A DNA stretch of 64,000 bases from Cryptomeria japonica (lineage: Eukaryota > Streptophyta > Pinopsida > Cupressales > Cupressaceae), in the NCBI RefSeq assembly GCF_030272615.1, contig NC_081409.1, positions 204,353,949 to 204,417,948 on the forward strand, read 5' to 3'. The notes below the pieces were generated by a model. That model ran no database searches. It saw only the letters and a program-made list of their open reading frames with translations, and had not been told where the DNA came from. Both the position numbers and the translations under genes were made by a program. Below, piece by piece: positions 23,246-35,793 of this stretch. Numbering within the stretch: the first letter of the stretch is position 1; each line of letters opens with the position of its first letter.

Positions 23246-23802
23246 CGTCTTCCGGTTCCCACTTAAGGTAACCATCGTCCTCATTTTGTTTGGTATTTCT
23301 CCAAAAAACATTTCGTTTTCGATGCAGGTTACTTCCATTTGATGGTTGCTTGCAGGTTTTCACGACCACTGGGAGGAGTTGTTAGTAGGTTTTTGTGCCG
23401 TTTGATCTAGGTGAAGAACTACTCCTCACTAAAACTGCCATTAAAGCTTGCCTTTGTACTTTTTTTGCTTTCTTCTTATTGTTTTGTAGTCTCTAATCTT
23501 TTCTTGAAGGTTCTTCGGCTCTAGTTTCCTTCATTTTCCAGTTCGACTCTCACTTGCGTTCGTGGTGTTTATGAACAATGATAAAGAATGTTTTCATAAA
23601 CCCACCAAAAATGAGGGAAAAAGTGTTCTCTCGGGTTCTAAGTGATACTGTCAAATGGGTTTCAAGTTTCATGGAGTTTCAAGGCAGGCGTACAGTTTGT
23701 AAGGTCTGTGTGGTCATATATATATATATAATTAAGTATATATATATAAGTTTCTATGAAGCAAAGGAGGGAAAGTGGGCATGATGTGCAATTATATATG
23801 TT

Positions 23803-23832
23803 TGTGTCTGTGTCTGTGTCTGTGTCTGTGTC
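23803..23832 (+). repeat. (TGTGTC)5 microsatellite
   Basis: Five hexamer units in copy B followed by an imperfect cgtgttcgtgtgg. Copy A at about 2086-2108 has only a shorter, irregular tgtgtttgtgtttg stretch. Confidence 0.9.
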
Positions 23833-25120
23833 CGTGTTCGTGTGGTTATGGTTGTTATCTTTTATGGGTTTTCAATTATATGCTTATAGGGCTTGCTTTT
23901 ACAATTTTGGGGGTTTTAAGTTATATGGTTATGGGCTAGGTTTTACAATTTTTGAGATTTTAAGTTATATTGTTTAAGCCTTCAAACATGTCTATGTTGT
24001 TTAAAGCTACATTGTAATGAGTAATCTTTCTTTCTTCTAGCAATTTATCTTCAAATTATCTGTCTAATTTGATGTAAAGATAGGGTATATTGTATTTGAA
24101 CATAGGGTGTATATTGTACAAATGAAAATGTATGAATATGTTTATGTTGAGATGCATGTAGTTGATATGAATGTTAGAAATAATATATTCTAATCCAAAT
24201 AGGAAATTGAAACAAATCTTTAAAAGTATTTTTAAAATTAAATTTGTTTGGGTTTTTTTGTTTTTCTATCTTTTGTTTTAAATTTTAACATTAGGGAGAG
24301 GGAAAATTCACTTGTGTCTATTTCTTTATGTAACATGGTGTCAAGCATCAAAGTCATATCCAAGAACTTTAGGATAGGAAAGATAAATAATACACCTCCA
24401 CAAATAAATTTCCAACAATGTCTTTACAGGGCCTTACTAATTTCATTAAAGCTTGTGGATTGCATTAACTCTTCTAGGGCCATCAATGTTTGGATATTCT
24501 CTTTTGATACCTTCCAAGTCCTCTTCATTTTCTCTTTAGTTTAAAAATATTGTTTAGGTTTTGGTGTTTACTTCTATTTCTAGAACATACTAAGTTGGTA
24601 ATCTTGAGTATCATCCTTTTATTTTGAGGTGCCAACATCAAAAACCTTAGAGTCTATATCTATCCCATCTTGAGGTATCTATATCTTCAGTTCATCCACT
24701 TATTTTCTAATGCATATTTGATGGTTTTCTGAATCGTCATTTCATTATTAATAGTGTACTCAACTAGAATCTTTGTATTTCTAAGGTACCTTAAGTTTCT
24801 AGGAACTTCTATTCAGAAACTTAATATATGTGTACGCGTGTGTGCACGTGTAGTTATACACACACTATATGCCTAGTCATTATGAATAACACTTCTGCCA
24901 TGTATTACCATGGTTGTTGGCACAGAGTTAGTAGGGGCATCTTCTTCGATTCCTATCATGAGTGTGCACTCGATGAAAGAGATTTACATACATACACACA
25001 CACACAGGTATGAACATATGCTACATGCTAATGAAATCACTACTATGTCATTGCCCAATATCCAATGCAAGAACCACTTAATGTTTCATTTCATCACACA
25101 TCCTACCCACTTTCCCTCCT

Positions 25121-25243
<123 letters not shown>

Positions 25244-26223
25244 GAGTGCGTACTTACTTTGGCAGTGCTTAATTTGGTTGGCTATGAAATCTATAGTTTG
25301 GCTCATTTTATTGTCCTTTGTATGTCACCGATTAGAATAATTGCAAAGTGATGTATACAACAATTTTGTTTCTTTTCAAAAGTAAATATGTAATATGTAT
25401 GAGATAATCATTCATTGATTTATATAATTAGTTGTCTCCTACAAGTGATTTATACAAATAAATCTACATTATGTTTCTTTGATTAGAAATTATATCTGCA
25501 TTGTACATAATATAGATGCACAATATTTACAATTTATATAAATGATACATATACAAGATGTAGATGCAAGATCTAGATACATGTATACACATGATACACA
25601 TGATATAGATTCACATGATATTTTTATTTGATTACTAGTTAAATATGCATTGTACATAATATAGATGCACAAAATTTAGATTTTATGTACATGATACATA
25701 TACAAGATATAGATGCAAAATGTAGATAGTTGTATAAACATCATATAGATGCACATGATATGTTTCTTTGATTAGTATTTTGTATTCCTTGTGCATGGAT
25801 ACACATGATATAGATGCACAATATTTAAATGATTGATAATGAATTAGATGCAAAATATGAGAAAAAAAGCAATAGCATTTATCCAATGAAGTGAAAGATT
25901 AAGTGGTTCTTGCATTCTATATTGGGAATTCAGCCATATGTGGGATACAACAAAGCAACAATATTTAAGTGACTGAAATGAATAACAAATCAATGAGACT
26001 TTAATACTTATCAACTTGGATTTTAGGGGACGGAGGCTAGTAGTGGGCCACCCTATGTTTGAGCAGCCATGTGGGGTGCCATGTAACATACATGTTGGCA
26101 TCCAACTAATCTACCACATAGTCAAACTAGTTACATATCTAGAAAAATCCTTTTCATCCACCTTGGATGAGATATGCCATGTCTACAAGAAATGGGGAAA
26201 CGAGGTTCTCAAAATATTTTTAG

Positions 26224-26780
26224 TATTGAATTATGATGCACTGTATTAATTAAAATTGAATTGTAGACATGCAACATAATTTAATACTAAAAATGCTTTC
26301 ATAGAATCTAGTGTTTTTGTTGTAGTCTCAGTAAATGGGTTGTTGAAGAACATTCACAGCATTGAAACATATAAAACTCATCATCTCTGCTATAAGATTG
26401 GCCCCTCATAAAATAGTACTAGCAAAAGGGGATACAAGTTTTATAAGTGCTTTATATATTGAATTATGTTGCAATCTATCAACTCATGGTGAATTGCAGG
26501 CATGCAACATAATTCTAATACTAAAAGGGCTTTTATAAAACCATGTCTCCATTGTAGTCCTTAGTAGAGGGGGCATTGGAGAACATTCATAGCATTCAAA
26601 CATATAACACTCAAATCATCTTTGCAATATGGTTGCTACCTCGTAGAATTGTACTATCAAACAAGGACACAAGTTTTATAAGTGTCTTTTGTATTGAACT
26701 ATGTTGCAGTGTATCAAATCATGGTGAATTTTAAGCATGCATCATATTTTAATACTAAAAAGGCCTTTATAGAACTGTGT
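26224..26780 (+). repeat. Tandem repeat, about 234 bp x 2.4, copy B
   Basis: Equivalent of 4421-4985. The landmark tattgaa starts at 26224, 26457 and 26692. It keeps the same hairpin-forming segments (atatgttg/caacataat-type). Confidence 0.8.
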
Positions 26781-26782
26781 CT

Positions 26783-27265
26783 CCGTTGTTGGTAAACCAA
26801 AAATGGAGGCAGGGCGAGCATGTGTCTCTGAACACATTGAGGTCTCCATGTGCGTGAGCATCTTGCTGCACAAAAAAATGGTGATTTTTGGTCCTCAGAC
26901 AACCCACTTCTAGATGCTAGAGCAATAAATAGTAGAGAACAAGTGTGAAAAAATGGAGGGAAAGTGGGTGTGTTTTGCAATGAAATGAACCATTAAGTAG
27001 TTCTTGCGTTTGATATTGGGTGATAAATAGGTCATTGAAATGTGACTGGATGTGTGGTAAATGCCCCTGACCAGATGGCATTCAAAGTATGACACAATAT
27101 TCATGAAACTTGTCCTCCGCAGAGGGTGGTAGGCTACTTGCATGCCACACAAACAACAAAACCTCTAAGACATTGCCTTAACACACCATTTCTCTTGGTT
27201 GACATGAACTATGACCCATCAACCCAAAAATGGGCCTCTTTTTTGAAACCTTCGACCAATCACAC
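26783..27265 (-). repeat. Right arm of large inverted repeat, copy B
   Basis: Reverse-complement match to 22805-23245 and direct match to 4985-5462 in copy A. Confidence 0.7.
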
Positions 27266-28844
27266 CTTTTCCAAATGGGAGATTGAGTCCAAGGGTGATA
27301 TAAATGATGGTTTTCATTAGATGATTACTACTATGCAAATAAAATTGGCACATGGTCACGTTCAATAACATTGTACTTGGGGTCACAATTGAACATAGTG
27401 GTAGTTATAATAAATAAAAAATGGGACATGGTCATGTTAAAAAGAAAATAAATTACACTCATACATATATTAGTTTATAAACCTCATTGCATACCTTCTC
27501 TTTTCTTCAATTTTCATGGAACCATACAAACAAAAAATGAGTGTACCTCTTGTAACTATTAACTGAATGTATGGGACTTGTAACCATGAACAAAATGTAT
27601 GCAATGGTGATAAAATAGAAATAGATCAAAATGTGAGCATTTATGACCAAAAACATCATGGAGAAGGAAGAAGAGAAAAAAAGAAGCCACAAATGATAAA
27701 AAACACAAAGAAAAGGAACCATAGTTCAACATAGACAATTTCATATGTAATAGACAAAAAAATGATCCAACCTAGAAACGATTGTTTATGATGAAAATGA
27801 AGTTTTGCATGTTAAAATGGGAATTTAACTCTTACCCTTGTACTTTTTGTAATAGAGATGAAACATGGATAATTTATGATTAATTACTTTATATATATTC
27901 TCAAGGAGCATGCGAACAAATTTTATTAAAAAATACTAGTAAGTTCTTTAAATAGTACCTTGGGAGAAAAAGTCTAGTAGTCCCTTTCATGGGACTCTCT
28001 AGCCCAAACTTATAAGATCATTTGAAGCTCTATTATCATAAATAAAATAGTAAGGGTTTGTTTTATTTTTTAATGTGTAAAACACATGCAGATCATATAG
28101 GCAAACAAGTAATCTAACACCAACAAAAATGTTTCCAAATTCTTTTCTTAAATTTGATTTGTTTTGATTTGAATTTATTTTAAAAATTATTTCAATTTTT
28201 TTTTAAAAAAAATTATTGTTTATTTTTAATGAATATATCAAAATCTATTAATTAGAGAAATACATTACACATCCACAAAGAAAAAAGGTAGAGGGATACA
28301 AGGTCTCCCAACAAAGTCATACAGATAGTGTTTGAAAATCAAGGTCACATGGGCATACCCCAAAAAGCAGTAAACATGAACAACAATAAAAACAAAAAGT
28401 CCAGTTCTGAAAAACAGCTTGAAAGTAGACAGCTAGAATACACCCAACTATTTTTTAAACGTTTGAAAGTGATAAAAATATTTGTTTTTATTTTCACAAA
28501 CCTTAATTTATATGCATATAATTTTTATATTTATATAGACTAGAATAATTTTCCATTTCTTGTTTTTTGGTAGCATAGATTTGAAGTACAAAACTATTAA
28601 TGGATCCAATTGCCTTCGCAGATAATCCTACAAATAAACTGATGGCTTAGAAAATGGTCAAGTGTCAGCATGCTAGTAGAGACCAGCTTGATTAGTCTAG
28701 GGGGAGAAAGAACCAGGTCCTCCAATCGATAAAGTCCCAATGGTCCAGCCTCTACTTCAATCAGTTGACATTAGATCGATATGTAAAGCATGCAAGAATA
28801 TTTGGTACAACATTTAGCTAAATGCCTTTGCCCAAAGTTTCATT
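27266..28844. other. Copy-B intergenic up to the LINE insertion
   Basis: Collinear with about 5463-7110 in copy A. It includes the copy-B counterpart of the possible Copia remnant at about 28600-28800, which is frameshifted by a short deletion. No gene is supported. Confidence 0.45.
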
Positions 28845-28861
28845 GACAATAATATGATCTT
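28845..28861 (+). repeat. LINE target-site duplication, left
   Basis: GACAATAATATGATCTT, repeated exactly at 51881-51897. Copy A has a single related site (gataatataatctt) at about 7112, which is the empty site. Confidence 0.93.
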
Positions 28862-29300
28862 TTTTTTTTTTTTTTTTTGATCGGTAAGAGGCCGAGGCCA
28901 AGAATTTTATTAATCATTATGAAATTTTACATTACTCCACTCGTGCAGGCGCCGGTAGGAAAGAGTGGAGGCGAGAAAACCTCCGGCCTTGCCCGGGACC
29001 ATAGTCCAGCTAATCTTATACAATAGTTTCAGATTTTAAGACATCATCACCCCGGGCCAGGGTGATCAAGTGGGAGGGAGTTTCTATTTTTCCCTTCCCT
29101 TACAAGCCCTAAATTACAATTTCAATAATCATTTTTCCTCAACTTCCAGAGGCTTGGCTCTGAAGTTGTTCTTTGGTTGTATATAGTATCCCTTAATTGT
29201 CCAAGATATACCTGTTTGGCCTGCATGGTTAGTTTCTCAAACACTTGGCAGATTTGTTAGTATCATTCAGTCAATTATTTCAAATGAAATTTTATCTGTA
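28862..29300 (-). other. LINE 3-prime end and poly(A) tail
   Basis: The T run at 28861-28878 on the plus strand is the poly(A) tail. The adjacent sequence (aaggccaagaattttattaatca-like, then a GC-rich block with gcccgggacc and accccgggccagggtg) looks like the LINE 3-prime UTR. The exact inner limit is not clear. Confidence 0.6.
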
Positions 29301-30165
29301 AAGCTAGAAAGTTACCACAATAAAATATCTTATGAAACCTATCCTCACAGATCATAAAATAAAGAGGCATAAAAACTTTAAACATAATCGGGTTTCCAAT
29401 TTCATATATCTTAGGCCCAATCATGACCCATCAAACAATGAATCTCCATATTACCAACTCTTGTTTATGCTCTTGGAAGCTATCCCTAGTAAAGGATAAG
29501 ATCCAGGCTACAATAACAAGAGTAGGTAAAAAGAGATTCGGTCATTCCAACCTACCCTTCCCTGTAGATTTATAGCAGAGAAGATGACAGAGTAAATGAT
29601 TATCCGAATTTTGCATGTTAGCCACATATAATCCATAGTCATAGGATATGATAGAAGGATATCACTATATAGAAATCTTCCACAAATGGCACTTGAGTAT
29701 TACAGCCATTATTTAATATTCTAAAATAAGCCAATATTACCCATCCTGATATGATTTCCATCAATGTGAGTAAATACCAGTAAATGCATGCATCCAAATG
29801 CTTGTAAATATCTAAAGTATATATTCACATTGCTAGGTATCCAAAATAGAATGCTAATATATGTCTATATAAACAAATATTCCATCATGCCTATTTAGTC
29901 TTAGTGACTCTTAGAATTAACGATCAAATCATACTAATTTAGTGTCCTATAGGTCGCTTAGGTATGTTTTTAAGATTTGATACTAGTTACTGTCTTTGCC
30001 CCGATCTCTGTTAACTAAAGATATAAACCTATTTTTCTTAGAAATAGTAATCTACTTGGATCACCCATATAATCCAAACAATTAGTGACAATATTATCCC
30101 ATGCAAAAATCACTCTGTTCTACTATCAAAAATGGTCCCATGCACACACCGGAGGCCGAGCCTAC
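29301..30165. other. LINE 3-prime region without recognisable coding
   Basis: AT-rich sequence between the 3-prime UTR and the unknown ORF. It may belong to the LINE or to another insertion. I saw no repeat ends. Confidence 0.4.
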
Positions 30166-30741
30166 TTACTCTGACCCAGAAGGTGAGGTAGAAGCATTCT
30201 CATCATCTAGAACCAGGCCCTCGGCTTTGAGGAAGTCCTCAAACCAAGTGGATTTTGGAGGGTGTTGCACATGAAATAAGTAGAGTGGAAAGTTGACATT
30301 TCTATTGATTGCCCCAATCCTCTCCCTGGTGAAAGACTCACCATCCGTGGAGATGATAGGGAATCGAGGAACCGACCGGTTGTTTCGAATGAGAATATCA
30401 TAGTTACGCAACCGAGGGATAGTCCATTCGTTGTCAATGTTGACTAAAACCCGCTCTAGATCACCCAAGATAGAGGCAGTGAAGACCTCTTTACATAGAG
30501 CACTTGTATCCTCGCAAATTTTGGTAGATCTAACTGTCATAGCAAGAAACATGGCAGCCACATCTGTGTTGGCCATGGTTCTGTTTGAATTTGTGAGAAA
30601 GTTTGGGCCCAAGATATTCTCAACCGCATCAATCACTAAGGTATGGGGAAGACGCATGATGCGCTTTAGACGATCTCTGGTAATAGCCCCTTCAAAAGCC
30701 ATTTGCCTCTTCGTACTGCATAGTTTAATTGGAGTATCCAT
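30166..30741 (-). CDS. Unknown ORF (about 191 aa) in the LINE 3-prime region
   Basis: An intact minus-strand frame from the ATG at 30741; the frame opens slightly upstream with TTG/GTG codons. Readable stretches are KRQMAFEGAITRDRLKRIM, NSNRTMANTDVAAMFLAM and STDGESFTRERIGAINRNV; it ends DDENASTSPSGSE, an acidic Ser-rich tail. A second frame upstream at 30789-30971, in a different phase, reads ASFKDMHYFLTNKIHPKW and KLSSFTSLTHLAINQALGS, and may be the broken N-terminus of the same protein. I do not recognise the family. It lies between LINE RNase H and the poly(A) tail, so it is either a LINE ORF3, a captured cellular sequence or a separate insertion. Confidence 0.4.
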   Translation of the reverse strand: MDTPIKLCSTKRQMAFEGAITRDRLKRIMRLPHTLVIDAVENILGPNFLTNSNRTMANTDVAAMFLAMTVRSTKICEDTSALCKEVFTASILGDLERVLVNIDNEWTIPRLRNYDILIRNNRSVPRFPIISTDGESFTRERIGAINRNVNFPLYLFHVQHPPKSTWFEDFLKAEGLVLDDENASTSPSGSE

Positions 30742-30788
30742 CACCAATTTTTCCTCAATTCTAGGTCTTTGTTGGATTACAAAGCTTC

Positions 30789-30971
30789 TTAAATTGAACC
30801 CAAAGCTTGGTTAATAGCCAAATGGGTTAATGATGTGAAAGAGCTAAGTTTGCTCATTCTTACTAAATACACGCAAGCCGTAACCCACTTTGGATGAATC
30901 TTATTGGTTAGGAAATAGTGCATATCCTTAAATGATGCACCGTATGTTGGAAAATCGTGTTGAGGAGCCAT
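30789..30971 (-). pseudogene. Possible N-terminal part of the unknown ORF
   Basis: A 60-codon frame starting MAPQHDFPTYGASFKDMHY and ending at TAA. A single frameshift plus two stops separate it from the 191-aa ORF that follows on the same strand. Family unknown. Confidence 0.3.
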
Positions 30972-31354
30972 AATTAATTTTGGCGGATGATCAGATGAGT
31001 ACGCCTCACACTGAAGCCCTGACTTGTTATTATGATCAGGATTTCTTGGGGATCATGCATGCTTTGATGATTAAGTTCTCCTATCTGGGGGTTTATTATT
31101 ATATGATTGCTTTGATTAGATATGAGTGCCGCCGCCTGCTAAGTTAATAATCAGCCTCTGTTCTGTGAGATGAGGGACATATAAGCCCCTGAGCATAGTG
31201 ATTATGATTGATAGCTAATCCTCAAATCTTGATGAAAATTTAATAAATTCAAGTTTAAGATAAAATGTTCTATAGGTATGTTTTGGTTTTGATAATATAT
31301 ACTTTAAATATGATAATGTTTACTAATTAATATTATTGGTTTCGGGTTATAAAA

Positions 31355-31640
31355 TGAATATATATATATATGAATCTAAAGTGTATATATGTATTAATTT
31401 TGATATGTTTATTATATAAATGTTAGTTTTAAAAAATTTCTATGAGAGTCAATATATGTGCTTATATCTCTATAATTATCTAAATCTTGGTATATATATA
31501 TGTATATATACCCAGATTAATATATATATATATATATATACCTCTATATATCTGTATATATACATATATCTTATAAGTAATATATCTGTATATATCTAAT
31601 TTATATCTATATATATACATACAAATATATATATATATAC

Positions 31641-31681
<41 letters not shown>

Positions 31682-31776
31682 TAGTTTGAATGTGAATTCT
31701 GATATGTATATAACCATTTTATATAAAATATATATATATGTATGTATGTATATATATATGTATGTATATATATATG

Positions 31777-31807
<31 letters not shown>

Positions 31808-31877
31808 GTATATATATATATGTATATATGTATATTTGTATATATGTATATATGTATATATATGTGCATGTTTTAGA

Positions 31878-31936
<59 letters not shown>
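31355..31936. repeat. (TA)n-rich microsatellite block in the LINE 3-prime region
   Basis: Long runs of TA with GTA/CTA interruptions, especially 31490-31680 and 31730-31936. Both strands give long Tyr/Ile frames that are artefacts of the repeat. Confidence 0.95.
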
Positions 31937-31938
<2 letters not shown>

Positions 31939-32182
31939 TGTGTATGTTTATTTGTCTGGTTATAGTTTAAATGTCTGAAGTCTTCTGTGTGTGAGGGGGT
32001 TTTGATAAAATTGTCAAGTGAATTAGTTAATTACTATGGAGCCTTAGATGATTTCAAACAGAGGATTTTGAGGATTAGGGTTTGGCTCCTACTGATTTTA
32101 TGAATATGAGCCTTTTATGTGACAGCTGTCATGTGGATTGAAAGCTATTTATATATTTTTTCGTTTAGTTGTAAATATTGTT

Positions 32183-35100
32183 TTAAGGGATAATGTTAAG
32201 AGATACATGAATTATTGTCTTGCCATCAGCTCCCATGTTAGTGAGGGAATCAACTCTTTTGTTGCCTTCATTGTAAATATGATTAAAGATGACCCTGTCA
32301 AATGTTTTAATGTTTGTCATTATTTTGGCCAGGGAGGCATTTAGCTTCCAATCAAGCATAGCCCCTTTTCTAAGGGCATTGATGATAATGGTTGAGTCTC
32401 CTTCAATGACGATCCTCTTAATATTGAGTATAATGCCTAGATTGATTCCAACAGCAAGTGCTTGCATTTCTGCTACATTATTTGTACAATTGCCGCAGGG
32501 GAGAGCCATATAGGCCACCTCCTCCCCGTTTGAATTGTGAAGGCAGCAGCCAAGACCCGCTCTCCCCGAGTTACCCCTCGAGGCTCCATCAAAGTTTAGT
32601 TTAAACCATCCACTAATAGGAGGGAGCCACTAACATTCCTTATGTGACATCCAGTTTGATGGGGGACCTCTGCCAATGAAGGGGGGTATCTTTAGACCTT
32701 TCCATCTTAGTTTCATTTTTTCATCCCAGTAGGTCATGTTGACATCTCTCTGATAATTTGAGGTTTGGTTATTTATTATTTCAACTATGGTGGCTTCAAT
32801 TTTATTGGTCAATTGATGCCATTGCATTTTACTATCTTTAAAAATCCTCCTATTTCTTTCCTTCGAGATTTCCCAGATCATAATGGAGGGGGCAATGATC
32901 CATAAATTTTCAAACATGCAGCCTTTGTTCCAGATTGGTCAAGCGTGGAAAAGATCAAAAATATTATTAGGAATAGGGGTATACCAAATTAGCTAATTTC
33001 TTAACCATCCCCAGCAGTTATGAGCATAATCACAGGTTACCAGGAGATGGTTGGAATTTTCTTCTTCCTTTTCACATAATGGACACTTGCTCGGACCTTC
33101 ATATCCAAGTTTCTTAAAGGTATCATTGGTGAGGATTCGGTTCTGAATAGCCATCCATGCAAACAGACCTGCTTTCAGAAGGCACCTTTTATCCCAACAC
33201 AGAGTTAAGGGTAGATTGGAGCGTGGATTATGATTTTTATTTAGCAAATGTTTATAACCATCCTTTGTTTCATATCTCCCCTTATTGGATCCATCCCATA
33301 TTAGTTTATTTGCCTCAGAAGAGAGGGCAACATTTCTTGAGGCTAGGATCTTAGATAGGAGGGATTTCTCCTGGGCCAGAATGTTTAGATGATCTGTTGA
33401 TTTCCATCTCCATGTTTTAAGGTGCCTAATGCTAAATTCTTTCACATAATATTTTACATGAACACCCCAGAGTTCTTCAAGGGTAGGTATGATTTTATTG
33501 AAATTATGGAGAGAATTGAGGGGAGGATGAGCTCCCCAGGAATCCCTCCAAAAAAGGGCATCCTGCCCATTGCCAATGCACCATGTTAGCTTATCTCTTA
33601 TGATACTTCTATAGTCAAGCATAAAGTTCCAGATTCTAGAGCCCTTAGGAGGGTGGGCTATCCTGAAGATACTTATAAGATCTTGCTTATGCAGATATTT
33701 GTTATAAAGGGTGCGTGCCCATTTAACATTGGGGTTAGTATACATAGACCAAACTAACTTAGCCCCCAATGCTTTGCTTTGGATATTAAGGTCTTTGATG
33801 CCCAAGCCTCCCATCTCCTTAGGTAAGCATATCTTATCCCAAGTGATTAGTGGAAGTCTGAATTTGTCTTCAGAGCCTTGCCAAAAAAAAGTTCTTATGT
33901 GTTTTGTAATTTCCTTTCTCTTAGATATAGGGAGGTCCATACATGAGAGTTGGTAAATAGGCATAGCCAAGAGAACTGCCTTGACCATAGTGGCCTTGCC
34001 AGCAGAGGATAACCATTTTCCTTTCCATGAGGATATTCTATTTGTGATTTTGGAGACAACCTGATTCCAGAGATTGGAAGATCTAATACCCTTGTCTATG
34101 GGGAGCCCCAAGTATTTTCATGGTAATTCTCCTACTTTATATTGAAGGATTTTAAGAATTCTCTTTTGCAGTTCTTTATTTGTGTTAAAAAAGGTGATGT
34201 TAGACTTCAAAGTGTTAATTTCTTGACCAAAGATGCTCATGTAGCTATTTAGGCTTTTTTTAATTGTTTTTGCCTCTATAGGATTGCTCAATCCAAACAA
34301 CATGGTGTCATCAACGAATTGTTGATGGGTAATAGGTTCCAGGTTAGAGGTAATTTTAATACCGGTTAGTTGTTCCTTTTCTCTGGCCCAATTGATCATT
34401 CTTCCCAGCGATTCTGCCATTATAATGAAAAGAAAGGGGGAGAGGGGATCCCCTTGTTTGAGGCCTCAGGGCCTCTAGAGATTTTGAAAAAGCCTTTTGA
34501 GGCCCCATTGACTAGGATTGAAACCCTAGGTGTAGTAATACATTCAAAGACCAAATTAATCCATTGATTATTAAACCTGAAAGATTCTAGACATTTGCAA
34601 AGAAAGTGCCAATCTACTTTATCATATGCTTTTTTAATATCTAGTTTAATCAGCATACTTGGTACTTTATTGTTTTGTATTGAATGGATAGCTTCCTAAG
34701 CAATGATTATACCATCATAAATGGATCTGTTAGGCACAAAACCTATCTGTTCCTCACTAATTATTATAGGGAGCAGGGTGAGTACTCTATTTGCCATTGT
34801 TTTTGGAAGTAATTTATAAAGGGTGTTACATAAGGCTATTGGGCGATAGTCCTCAAAGCTATCCACTATCTCCTTCTTTGGGATTAAAGCTATGAATGTA
34901 TTGTTTAGTTCTTTGAGAATTTTCCCTGAGTTTCTCATCCCTTCTAAGGCCTCAGTGATTTCCTTGCCCATGAAACTCCAACATTTTTGAAAAAAATGTT
35001 TTGGGAACCCGTCAGGACCAGGAGCCTTATTTGGACCCATTTGGAATAAAGCTGATTCTAATTCTTCCAAAGTTATTTTTTTGTTAAGAATTATGTTGTG

Positions 35101-35788
35101 TTCTTTAGATATTAGTTTCAGAATGTTTTTTAAAAAGTCAATCTCCTTAGTCCATTTGGAGCCCTCCCTATTGTTAAGGATAGTCTCAAAATACTCAACT
35201 GCTGCCTTGGCTATTAACTCAGGATTTTCACTAGAGTCCCGTGATACTAATTTAATCTTGTTGATTCTATTTATAGTTCTGCGATGTTTTGTGCTATTAT
35301 GAAAGAAGCTTGTGTTTCTATCACCAGCCTCAAGCCAATGATCCCTAGATTTCTGTTTCCAATAAATTTCTTCACGAGCTAAGACTTCTTCATACCGAGC
35401 CAAATTGTTTTTTTCTTTTTGATATAGGATGTTATTCATCCCATACTTGATCACCTCTTCATTAATAATCTCCATCTCTTTCTCAATCTCTATTTTTTGT
35501 GCGAAGATATTTCCAAAGTGTTCTTTATTCCAAATTGTTAATTGCTGCTTAATCTTTTTAAGTTTGGTAACTACTTTGAAAGTCTTGGAACCTATGACTT
35601 TAGTTTCATTCCACCAATTTTCAATAAGTTGTAATAAATTTTCAACTCTGAGCCACTTTTTTTCAAAGCAAAAGGGAGTTTTTGTCAGTTTTAGTTCTTC
35701 TGCTATAATTAATTGGACCGGAAAATGGTCCGATCCTGAGAATGGGAGGACAGAGGATTCAGAAGACTGTGTCAGATTTCCACACAGG
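32183..35788 (-). pseudogene. LINE ORF2, reverse transcriptase and RNase H part
   Basis: Continuation of ORF2 after the LTR insertion. In order: the end of the endonuclease (SGSDHFPVQLII near 35740), a linker with KAPGPDGFPKHFF, RT motifs (YRPIALCNTLYK, KLDIKKAYDKVDW, catalytic QFVDDTMLFG near 34310), a zinc-binding segment (CPLCEKEEENSNHLL) and RNase H (FDGASRG near 32590, NNVAEMQAL, EGDSTIII). The acidic residues are present. Breaks are a TAG just before 34696, a frameshift in the GLKQGDPLSPF stretch near 34440-34470, a TGA near 34115 and a TAG near 32990. It copied LINE RNA by target-primed reverse transcription, and is now non-functional. Confidence 0.9.
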
Positions 35789-35793
35789 AAGAA
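35789..35793 (+). repeat. Outer LTR element target duplication, left
   Basis: AAGAA directly before the left LTR, matched by AAGAA at 49153-49157 directly after the right LTR. Joining the LINE across the element restores a continuous ORF2 frame (LDRFF then LCGNL), confirming the site. Confidence 0.9.

Noticed and set aside
31480-31965. Long Tyr/Ile/Val frames on both strands
   Set aside because: They are produced by (TA)n microsatellite sequence and have no independent support.
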